A stretch of DNA of 64,000 bases. Source: Taxawa tesnikishii (nom. ined.) (taxonomy: Eukaryota; Ascomycota; Dothideomycetes; Dothideales). Under the pieces are notes generated by a model. The model had not been told where the DNA came from, made no database searches, and worked only from the letters and a program-made list of their open reading frames with translations. The stretch covers positions 124,001 through 188,000 of the forward strand of contig JAPDRO010000003.1 of NCBI GenBank assembly GCA_030247885.1, written 5' to 3'. The position numbers and the translations under genes are program-made. Shown in pieces: positions 11,616 to 21,022 of the stretch; position 1 is the stretch's first letter, and every line of letters begins with the position of its first letter.

Positions 11616-13764
11616 ATGGCCGACGCAGATCTCGTCTGGCGAGACGATGTCGAGAAGCATGCCGACGACGAAAAGAGGGATCCGGACCTGGAGTCCTCGC
11701 TCCCTCCGCGATACGACAGGGAAGAGCAACTCCGCAGAGGCAGTATTACTACCCACCACGACAGCTTCTGGTCTGCCTTCACAGCAGACAGCTTCAAACG
11801 CAACCCGAACGCTCGCGTCGTCACTGAAGCCACCGATGCCGAGGGTCGTCCACTGCCCGACCAGCCTCCTGCCGAGCCGGCGCTGGCGATGAAGCTCAAG
11901 CAAAGGCACCTGCAGATGATCGCTATCGGCGGCTCTATCGGTATGGGTTCATCATGCAACACGCTTACGCATCCGTACTGACAGTTCCAAGGCACCGGCC
12001 TCTTCGTCGGTTCAGGCTCTGCACTTGCCGGTGGCGGACCAGCCTCGCTCGTGTTAGCATACGGTCTGATCGGTATCATGCTGTACTGCACAGTCCATGC
12101 CCTTGGAGAGTTGGCTGTTGCGTACCCTGTCGCAGGAGCCTTCTCCGTCTATTCGAGTAGATTCATAGACCCGGCGTGGGGCTTTGCCATGGGCTGGAAG
12201 TGAGATCCGATTCATCCGTAACAGCCCTTTGAGGACCCCTCCTGACCGTACTCCCAGCTACGCACTGAATTGGCTCGTGACGCTTCCGCTTGAGATCACG
12301 GCTGCCTCGATCACACTGTCCTTCTGGCCAGGGGCAGGCGACGTCAACCCGGCGGCCTTCGTCGTCATCTTCTGGGCCGTCATCGTGCTAATCAATCTCT
12401 TCGGAGTCAAGGGTTACGGCGAAGCAGAATTTGTGTTCTCGATCATCAGTGAGTTGCCCTCTTTCCGTTCCTTTGGCCCCCGCTGCTTTGTGTCTACGGA
12501 AATCCAGCGTAATCTTCCATGCTTGCGGACACGTATTGGACGACAGCCGCAACCCCCGAGTGGCTGCCTTTGTTTTCCAAAACACCAACGCTGACTTGTT
12601 TGTCGTGCAGAGGTCGTCGCCGTGATAGGTTTCATCATTCTGGGAATTATCATCGCTGCAGGCGGTGGTCCGGACCACAGATATCTGGGTGCACATTACT
12701 GGTACGATCCCGGAGCTTTCAACCACGGGTTCAAAGGGCTTTGCTCGGTGTTTGTGACCGCAGCCTTTTCCTTCGGTGGCACAGAGCTTGTAGGTTTAAC
12801 GGCAGCTGAGACGGAGAACCCAAGAATCTCTCTTCCTACAGCTGTCAAGCAAGTCTTCTGGCGAATCACTCTTGTAGGTCCATTTACCCAACGGAGTCCG
12901 ACTCCAAGTTCAGCACGTCTGACATGCGCTACAGTTCTACATGGTCAGTCTCACCATTGTCGGCTGCTTAGTTCCCTACAACGACCCTTCCCTGCTTAAC
13001 GGCAGCGGGAGTACGGACGCCAACGCCTCGCCCTTCGTTATCGCAGTCAGGAATGCCGGCATCTCCGTCGTGCCATCGATCATGAACGTGGTCATCCTGA
13101 TCTCTGTCCTGAGTGTGGGCAACAGCTCCATCTACGGCTCTTCTCGAACCCTGGCCGCTCTCGCCGACCGCGGTCAAGCACCCGCCATCCTCGGCTACAT
13201 TGACCGCGACGGGCGACCACTCATGTCCATCATCCTCGCCTCTGTGGTCGGGTTGTTATGCTTCATCTGCGCCGCCGGCTCCGACATACGCACGCAAGCG
13301 TTCAATTGGATGCTCGCGATATCCGGACTTGCCAGCATCATGACATGGTTCAGCATCTGCGTCTGCCATATTCGATTCCGAGCCGCATGGAAGAAAGCTG
13401 GCCACACCCTCGACGAGCTCGCGTTCCGCTCACAGCCAGGCGTCTACGGTTCCTGGGTCGGAGCCATCTTCAACGTGCTCATCCTGATAGCACAATTCTG
13501 GACCGGCTTCGCGCCCGTCGGATACGCCGACATGACCGCCGGCGAACGCGTCGAGTCTTGGTTCCAAGCCTACCTTTCGGGCATCATCATCGCAATCTGC
13601 TTCATCGGCTTCAAGGTGATCAAAAGACCCGCTTCCACCGCCTGAACGAGATCGACCTCACCAGCGGTCGACGCGAGGTGAACCTCAAGGAGATCCTGGA
13701 GGAGGAAAGGGCCATCCAGGCCCAGTGGCCCCGGTGGAAGAAGATCTACAAGATGTTCTGCTAG
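11616..13764 (+). CDS. Amino acid permease (YAT/GAP1-type), frame break near the C-terminus
   Basis: Plasma-membrane proton-coupled amino acid importer of the fungal YAT family; substrate not predictable. Five exons: 11616-11940, 11992-12199, 12258-12448, 12611-12873, 12935 onward. A soluble N-terminal tail precedes the first membrane segment (LKQRHLQMIAIGGSIG, then TGLFVGSGSALAGGGPASLV, the substrate-binding TM1 motif). Further hallmarks are GELAVAYPVAGAFSVYSSRF, FSFGGTELVGLTAAETENPR and SRTLAALADRGQAP. As written the frame ends at 13645 (565 residues) right after GFKVIK. The expected cytosolic tail resumes one base out of frame (TRFHRLNEIDL...WPRWKKIYKMFC) to a stop at 13764. The break coincides with an AAAA run at 13622-13625, so a lost A is the likely cause. 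Confidence 0.9.
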
Positions 13765-14713
13765 CCGGGGCTTCGTCTCCTGATCGTTACCACCCGTAAA
13801 CAGAACGTTGCAAAAGGAGATGTCACTTGGCCATCGCTCATGTAATATTAGAAAGATTCACAAGGAAGCCTCTGCTTTCCGTAAAGGAGCCGAGTTCCTC
13901 ATCGCTCGTTCTCCAGTCTGTTGCAGTCAAACAGTGGCTGAAGGGCCGCTTACGTGAGTGAGAAAGCCTGGTGCAGCCAAGAGCGTTCGTGTTGCAGCCA
14001 TTGAGCTGAACAGGAGCATCAAGATCCTCGAAGTTGGGTTTAAAAGGAAACGATTTCTCATCCATGACAGGTTTGTGGAGAGAAGATGAGATGTGGAGCA
14101 CCCACTGGGTCACGGGCTGTATGGATGGCGTGAACATCCTGACCGCCCCTGCGATTTCCGCCAACCGCTGAAACCTAGCCGGTAATTGTCCCTCCGTGTC
14201 TCTGCTTAGTTGGGTTTCACTATCTGGTGTGCCTTCGGTCATTCTTTCAAGATGATCAGCCAGGTTGTTTTTCGTTCTCCATCCTCTATTCCCTGTTCTC
14301 TGTTCTCTGTTCCCTGTCCTCCATCATTCATTGTGCGTTCTCTGGGATGGAGATGCTGGATGCGTCGAGGGAGGAGAGGGGGCGAAGGACAGTGCACATG
14401 CCCGCCAGAATTGGCCTGCTCCAACAAACTTCTGGATCTCAGTGCAAGATAAGATTTAATACCACGAACCCCGCGCCCAAACTCCTGCCAGGGGGAGTAT
14501 AAGATGCTGCAAGCCACGATGCAAACTTAGGAAAAAACAGCTAGCTTCATGATGCATCGAAGGCGGCCCGCGCCCTCCACTTGCACAAATCTCCGTCTCG
14601 GCTCTCTCCTCCGGTTCCGCCTCTCTCGCTGTCGCGTCCGCTGCCGCTTGAATCCCCATACCTTGCCACACTGACAGCCCTACCTCCCCAGGTCTCATTG
14701 CAATGGCCGTCTC
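13765..14713. other. Intergenic region between converging genes
   Basis: 3' flanks of the permease (+) and the following minus-strand gene. No supported gene. Contains a short 7-base tandem repeat (listed separately). Confidence 0.5.
14287..14321 (+). repeat. Short 7-nt tandem repeat, unit TGTTCYC
   Basis: About five imperfect copies of a 7-base pyrimidine-rich unit (TATTCCC, TGTTCTC, TGTTCTC, TGTTCCC, TGTCCTC) in an intergenic region. A simple minisatellite-like tract with no visible function. Confidence 0.7.
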
Positions 14714-16568
14714 CTAGTGCCCCCACACGCTTGGTGCTAACGGTGGCAGGGAGGTGCATTGACTGGACACCGACGCCGGGCTTCTGACGTCCTCGGCGCT
14801 CTTGTCCATGAGCCCCAACACAACGGCAGCCTTACGTGGTGTCGGATGCTGCATCGGTGGCGGCGTGGAGGCCGCTTGACGTCGGGCCGTCTCGTCACCT
14901 GCAAGGTCGTGCGAGCGCGCTGCTAGCTCCGCCGACGGGTGCGGTTGCTGTTGCGGAGTGGCTTGGTCATTCGGGGTCGTCGCCCGTTCCGGCTGAGTGC
15001 GGATAGACGGGGTTGGGAACCAGTTTGGTGTTCTCTGCGGTTGCTGTTCGTCGGCCATGCGATAATGGTGACCGCCTGGGTGGTCGTTGAAGAGAGGGCT
15101 GGCGGGACCGGGATTGCTGGCCAAGGGGTTCGGATGGTTCGTACGTCCATATGTCATTGGTGGTAGGCCGACGCTCTGCGATAAGACGATGCTCTTTGAT
15201 GAGGCGATGCTCTGTGGTAGTTGTATGCCTACATTGGCTGCTTGGCGTAAAAGGTCTTCTTTCTCGGCCAGTAGATGGGCTATTTCATCTTCTTCCGTGG
15301 CCTGCTCGTCAGTTCTGATATCTGGAGACGGCGGGTCGGACTGCTCTTGCCAGCAAGGAGCCGAGTTTGGAACATCGTCCCGCTGTGGCAATGAGGCGGC
15401 TGGTGAACTAAAAAGGTGCTACCCGCATCGCAATCCTCCTCAATGGCCTCGAGCTTCCTAGCTTTGCCTTTTCTGTCGGTTCGACCGCGAGAGCCAACGG
15501 AACTCGATCTCTGCTGCGTCGGAGTGTACCGAGATCGCCGAGCTGCTCTGGATTGCTGGCTCTGGAGAGCCTGTTTCGTGATGAATGAGTCAGTCAACCT
15601 CTGGCCTTCCACCGTGCTCATCACATTAAAGAAGCCTTGTGCTTGTGAGGATGCTCGACTGGAATGAAAGTTTTCAACGTTTGGTGAGCGGTAGTTGCTC
15701 GTGTGTGGTCTGTGTCCAGGCACCGAGAACTGTTCGTAAGGATGCTCTAGTCTGGCCGCGACAGGTGAGAGCGGTGACTTTGGTGCTGTGGGAGGTAGGA
15801 TGATGGTAGGCACCGGACTCAGTGGGTGTGGAGTGATAGAGTGATGAGGCGGCCCGATCGCAGCGATTGCATGTCCTCTTGGGGTTCCCCACGACGGCGA
15901 GCGTGCCTGCTGGGGCTGGCTTGGTGCATAGGCCTCTGGCTTCGCAAGTGACGAGGGAGTGGACTGTTGTAGCCAGGGTATCGGCTTCCAATATTCGGAT
16001 AGAGGTTCCAGGTAAGGTCTGTGTCTGGACGGAAAGTCGGAGGCTGAGTGAGAAGTGAAGGGACTCGGGTGGCCGCGTGCTTGAAGGGGTGAGCTGGCTC
16101 ACTTGGCTTTTCGGGTGAGAACTTCTGCCACGCCCTATCGAAATGCCGGCCAGCGATGCCGTTCTCCCGTGCAGTAACGGCGGCAGCGGCAGGCGGCTTA
16201 GCAGTGACGGCGGCCCTGGGCGTAGAGGACGCGCTCCCGGCGGCGGCTGATGTCTTCTCGACCGGCGGGCTTGGGTCGACATAGGTGATATTACCATTCT
16301 TGCCCTTGATTGTGAACTGGCGCAGTCGTGACATCTTCGGGAGGGAGAAGGTTCTCGGTGTTGGCGCACCAGCAGTCCGCCCCTCCACCACCGCCTCCCC
16401 CTCGGCCTCTTGCTTCAAGGCGGCCTCTTGCGAGGAGGCTTTGGCCTTCCTCTCCGCTTCCGCGGAGTGAACCCTCCTGAGGAGGCCGAGAGAGATCTTG
16501 CGAACAAGACCGCGGTCGGTGGCGGGCAGTGAAGGGGCATCGACGTACGAGCTCTCCTCGTCCGCCAT
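14714..16568 (-). CDS. Large disordered hypothetical protein
   Basis: Probable protein of roughly 590 residues, start at 16568 (MADEESSYVDAPSLPATDRG). It is rich in Ser, Pro, Ala, Arg and Gln and mostly looks disordered. The best-ordered piece is near residues 85-105 (SLPKMSRLRQFTIKGKNGNI). A short helical acidic segment follows later (EEDEIAHLLAEKEDLLRQAA). Coding appears in three frames. From start to about 15.95 kb it is frame 1; then the frame carrying PHPLSPVPTIILPPTAPKSP; then, after a likely intron 15422-15346, the frame ending at 14714. The first change has no obvious intron and equals a missing base somewhere between 15.9 and 16.0 kb. I do not recognise a family. Confidence 0.5.
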
Positions 16569-17071
16569 CCTGTGCTCGTCAGTATACTGTTTGAACACAG
16601 CGGTGTGGCAATGGCAGTGGCGGCAACAGCAACAGCAGGTGAGGTTGGTCCGAGGGCGTGGTCGTCGTCAAGCGGGACAGTGAAGAAGAGAAGCAGGCAG
16701 ACATTCCATAAGGTGACAAACCTGAGTTGAGTTTTGTGTCGTCATTCCCATGTTGGATTTTACTACTGAAACATAAATGACAGGGGTAGATCTGATGAGG
16801 CCTTCTGGCCCGTAACTTAGCTGGTCACCAAAGACTAAGGCTGCCACTTTCCCTAACGAGCCTCCAGTTATCACATGAAGGATGGGCTCTCGACGAAGTC
16901 AACCCTATGTAGAGCGACCACCGGAATTATGGACGCAAAGGCGCATGTACGGAAGTGACTACCGCATCATCTGTTGACCTGATTTGCAGTCATTCAGTAG
17001 CATTCGTCAATCACTCGTAAAACGTACTAAGACAACGCTGACCACACAATTCGATGGCGCGTTTACCCTCC
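16569..17071. other. Intergenic, no gene recognised
   Basis: 5' flank of the disordered-protein gene and 3' flank of dephospho-CoA kinase. A CAG/CAA-rich stretch (16620-16640) lies just upstream of the former. No coding feature supported. Confidence 0.5.
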
Positions 17072-17892
17072 TCAAAGCTTCGCCCTCTCCCTCTGCTTCT
17101 CCTTCTCCCACGTCCTCTTGACCCACCATCCCCTCACATAACTCCAGGTTCCCATCACGGCCGCCAATGGCGGACACAGCAGCAGTACCCAAGCCCACCA
17201 CTGGGGACTTCCCTCTTCACCACCTTCATAACCCTATCAACCTCCCTCCTCAGATCCTCCTTGTCGCCATCATTCCACACCACAACCCCGCTCTTCTCCC
17301 CTCTCCTTAGACACCTCTCCGCTTTGTCCCTCACGTCCCACTGCGCCGCGACCCTGTTCTTCGCATCTTCAGCGCTGAGGTGCGGATCCCTATCCCTAAG
17401 CCTCCGCATCTGCACCGCAGCATCCTTGACTGCAACCACCATGATCGTGCCGCACAACGGCTCCCATCCACTCTCGAACAGCAGCGGGATATCCAACACC
17501 ACGGCCCAGTGTCCCCTCAGGTACGCCCACAGCATCTGCTTGTACATCTCCCGCCGCACCGCCGGATGCACGATGCCGTTCAGCACTTTGCGATCGCTCT
17601 CCAGGCCCTCGCCGAAGACTCGTCTGCCCAGTGCCGGCCGGTTGAGCGGCCGTCCCTTTCCATTGTGCCCTTTCTCGCCGCCGTTCTCTGGCGTTGCGGG
17701 GACAAGCAGGTCGGGTGTTGAGGGTCCGAAGCGGGAGACGATTTTGGCGTATCCGGCGGTGCCGGGTTCGACAACCTGACGCGCGATCTTGTCGGCGTCG
17801 ACCACGGGGAGGGAGTAGGGTGGTGAGGCTAGGAGGGAGGAGACGGTAGATTTGCCGGTCGCGATGCTGCCGGTTAGCCCGAGGAGGAGCAT
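17072..17892 (-). CDS. CAB5: Dephospho-CoA kinase, with a frame break before the membrane tail
   Basis: Phosphorylates the ribose 3'-OH of dephospho-CoA, the last step of coenzyme A synthesis. The N-terminus carries the P-loop (GLTGSIATGKST), followed by VVDADKIARQVVEPGTAGY, the substrate motif NGIVHPAVRREM, DIPLLFESG, and the lid RRLRDRDPHLSAEDAKNRVA. As written the frame runs to 17155 and ends in an uncharacteristic tail (SGGLGYCCCVRHWRP). Shifting by one base at the CCCC run on the coding strand (+ strand G run 17202-17205) gives the tryptophan-rich membrane segment and basic end that I recall from fungal orthologues (WWAWVLLLCPPLAAVMGTW ... WEKEKQRERAKL), stop at 17072. I therefore extend the gene to 17072. 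Confidence 0.93.
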
Positions 17893-18344
17893 GGTGGATG
17901 CTTGGAAGTCCCTGCGTGCTCCCGGAGGTTGTTGCTCTATGTGTGGAGGCTATTCAGTCTGGTTGTTGCTTTCACGTGCTTGCGATGGGATGAAGTGGAG
18001 TTGGAGCTTGGGTGTTGGACAGTTGGAGAGCCTCGGCAGTGGTGAGGCGGGCTTGGCAATGATGAAGGCCAGACATTCACCACTACCACTCGGACACCCA
18101 CGAAAAATAAATGGGCGCATCATCCTAACTGATGGAACTTCGCTTCATGCTAAGTCTTGAATCTATCAGCGCATTGTTAATCAGGATGCTTCCTCTGCAG
18201 AAGTCATAGCCAAAAGAATCCGAGCGTGGCACAAGCCTCATGCTTGTCGATGACACGGCTGTCCCCAGAGCCTCCGATGAAGAGGAATCAGCAACCAACC
18301 GCCTGACCAACCTGCCGACTGCAATGTGCAGTTAGATCTACAAC
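17893..18344. other. Intergenic, no gene recognised
   Basis: 5' flank of dephospho-CoA kinase. No supported coding feature or obvious regulatory element. Confidence 0.45.
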
Positions 18345-18671
18345 ATGGTGATTTGGAAGGATGAGAAATTCTGGGTCGGCGAGTACACCGTCTACTGGAC
18401 TATCAGGAACAGCATTCCCGCTATCTGCTGCGTCAACCGTCAGATGCGCCACGAAGCACTCCCTATATTCTACTCCCGCAACAACTTGCATCTGTGCTGT
18501 ACTACGGAACCATGCTCCGAGTCTTGGGTTAGAGACGTGAGCGACGAACTTGCCGGACCTGTTCCTCAAATCAGTTTCGTTGACGATTACAGCCATATGC
18601 TGAGGTTCTCCGGCGTCACGACCTCCTGCAAGACCGGATGGTCAAGTCGATGCATCAAGCATGACCAATAG
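18345..18671 (+). pseudogene. 2EXR/F-box-like protein fragment
   Basis: An open stretch of 108 codons contains a motif typical of the large fungal 2EXR/F-box-like family (CCVNRQMRHEALPIFYSRNN). That family usually continues from an N-terminal LPxEIRNxIY box. No such box is seen upstream, and the reading frame degenerates after about residue 80 (SGVTTSCKTGWSSRCIKHDQ). It is probably a remnant, or an exon of a gene I cannot assemble. A full relative starts at 63019 in this window. Confidence 0.4.
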
Positions 18672-19278
18672 GCTGATGGTCAGGAATCGAGATCATGGGT
18701 GCAGACTGGGTGCGATGCGGATACGGAAAGGGTCTTGGAACGATCCGGGATGTATCGAACCGAAAGAAAGGAAGGGAACTGGAATTGCTGTACCTCATTG
18801 TCGGCTTGCAATAGCAATGATGACACGGTTGTATCCGTTCGCAGAATCGCTTCCTGCACAACTGCTTCCACGAGGTTAAAATGGTAGTTGCGGTCTCTAC
18901 GTACTAGAGGGCCGATGCATGCTTGTACGCAGAGCAGACCCAACATGATGATTGATACCAGGCCTCTATCACTCGCAGAGCGAAATTTGAAGGAAGATAC
19001 AAGCAGGAAGGAGTAAAAGGTAGAGTGAAACATGAGCTTGGAAAAACAACGCGGCAAGCGGCTACGAAAACCCGGATTCGTCGCCAAGACGTCATCCTCA
19101 TCCCGCGTGCTCTCCTCCCCCATGGAAATTGCTCCATTTGTGTACACCTCTACTATATAAGAACGTAAACAAACGAAACGCCCTTCTGTAAGTCTGCCAA
19201 GTCCATCAACAGCTTTCTTGCCCAATTTCCTTGTGATCCTGCACTCTCTCCTCTCCCACCACTAGCATCTCCCTTACG
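18672..19278. other. Intergenic, promoter region of the Dug3-like gene
   Basis: About 600 bases with no supported gene; contains the TATA-like element listed separately. Confidence 0.45.
19151..19160 (+). promoter_or_regulatory. TATA-like element upstream of the Dug3-like gene
   Basis: TACTATATAA lies about 120 bases before the start codon at 19279, a plausible core-promoter position. Assignment is by sequence and position only. Confidence 0.45.
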
Positions 19279-20405
19279 ATGTGTCGGTAAGTACTCATGA
19301 TCGTCTCTTCAAACATATCAGAGCCATATACCAACGGGATTCCTGCAGCTGGTTTGCCTACATCTCTCCGAGCGAGCCGTGTCTGCTCTCCGACGTTCTC
19401 ATCACCCCAGCTCACTCCCTTACACATCAAGTACATGAGCATTACCTTCCCAAACTGTTCGCGCACTCGCCACGCAACATCACCACCGAGCACGAGGTCT
19501 CAGCCCGCAACCGCCTCTTCAACGTCGACGGCCTCGGCGTCTCCTGGTACACGACCTCCTTCTCCGATTTCGAGCTCGGCAGCACCGGCCAATCCGCCGA
19601 CGGCGGCCAGCGCGAGGGTCTACGTCCCGCGGTCTACAAAACCGTGCAGCCGCCCTCTGGCGATCTGAACTTCCGCAGCTTGGCCCAGAATACGGAAACG
19701 AGATGTTGTTTCGCGCACATCCGTGCCGCGAGCGCCACGCCTATCGTCCAGGTCAACAACCACCCGTTCCTCTTCGGACGCTTCTGCTTCATGCACAACG
19801 GCGTCGTCTCCGACTTCAGCAAGATCAGACGCGAGGTCTGTCAGTTGCTGGACGAAGATGCGTACTCCAACGTGCTCGGAAGCACAGACAGCGAGCACGT
19901 CGCCGCCCTTTCCATCCACTACCTAAGTTCCGGCCGGGGCCGTGAAAGCTGGGAGGATGAGTACGAAGTCCGGTCCATGGCCACCGCCTTACACAAAGCC
20001 GTCGAGACTGTCATATCCTTGCAAAAGAAAGTGCTTGGTGACAAAGCCCGACCGAACTCACTTAACCTCTGCGTCACGGACGGCACGAAACTAGTCGCGT
20101 ACCGCTTCAGAAACCACGCTGTCGAGCAGCCACCCAGTTTGTACTACTCAAACAAGGCGGGCGTCACGCTGAACAGAAAGTACCCCGATCACCCGGATGG
20201 TATCGAGCTCTCGCGGGGCAGTGGTAGCAGAAAGAAAGCGGAGGAGCATGGCGCGCATGTTATTGTGGCGAGCGAGCCAAGCACGTACAGGGAGCAGGAC
20301 TGGGACCTGATCGGGAAGAACCAGTGCCTAACTGTCGATATATCTGGAGCACTCGTTTTAGAGGATGTGCCGTACGACAAGACGTGGGATGCGGAGGAAC
20401 CCTGA
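19279..20405 (+). CDS. DUG3: Glutamine amidotransferase class II, Dug3-like
   Basis: Ntn-type amidotransferase subunit of the Dug2-Dug3 glutathione-degrading complex in the cytosol. Coding exon 1 is only 8 nt (19279-19286: ATG TGT CG). Intron 19287-19348 has a GTAAGT donor, and exon 2 runs 19349-20405, giving 354 residues (yeast Dug3: 357). The splice restores MCRWFAYISPSEPCLLSDVL, placing the catalytic cysteine at position 2 as the family requires. Other motifs are FNVDGLGVSWY, CCFAHIRAASATPIVQVNNH, FCFMHNGVVSDFSKIRR and GSTDSEHVAAL. The start is well supported because the Met-Cys N-terminus is essential for activity once Met is removed. Confidence 0.95.
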
Positions 20406-21022
20406 AGCCTTTAGGAATGGAAATAGATTGCGTGGTCTCTCGAACACTATGTTGTAAGCATGGCCATGTTCAGGGCTGCAAACCCTTGAACAGATGTTCA
20501 GGCATTGCACATCGCCCTTGTTCGATTCCTTGGTATGACCTCCAATTCGCGAACCGTTTTCTGCAAAGACTCTCCACAGCAGAACCGCACTCAGGAGTGC
20601 CTGTTGCGTTGATCAGTGATGAATTGAGGGACGATCTTTGAAAGAGATTAGGAATTCAAGACATTGAGCAGGCAATTTCGAAGTGTGAAACTTTTCGATC
20701 CGAGGACGTCGCAAGAAGCACTACCTATTCACAGGCCAATCCCGCATAGTCTGATCTTCCACTAAATTCGTCTCTGGCGAGTCGACCGAGCATCTTTTCA
20801 CCCAGACGCCGCAACCTCACGTATTGTGCTGGTGTTGACTGACTTGTTAATTTGTAGCTTGCGTAGGCTGAACAGTCGACTTTTGATCGGCAGCGAAGGG
20901 TTTCTCTTGAGCTTGTTCCGGGCATATCAGGTGGAGGTTAAGGCGGCAGACAGTGACGCCTGCAAAGCAACCTTGATCGCGTCAAATTAGGTCAAAAGTC
21001 TCCAGGTCGATGCCGATACGTC
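20406..21022. other. Intergenic region between converging genes
   Basis: 3' flanks of the Dug3-like gene (+) and the HET gene (-). No supported feature. Confidence 0.5.

Noticed and set aside
17054-17779. 241-codon open frame on the plus strand
   Set aside because: Antisense to dephospho-CoA kinase; Pro/Ser/Leu-rich with no motif.
20505-20540. TTGTTCGATTCC resembling a tRNA T-loop
   Set aside because: No cloverleaf can be built around it.
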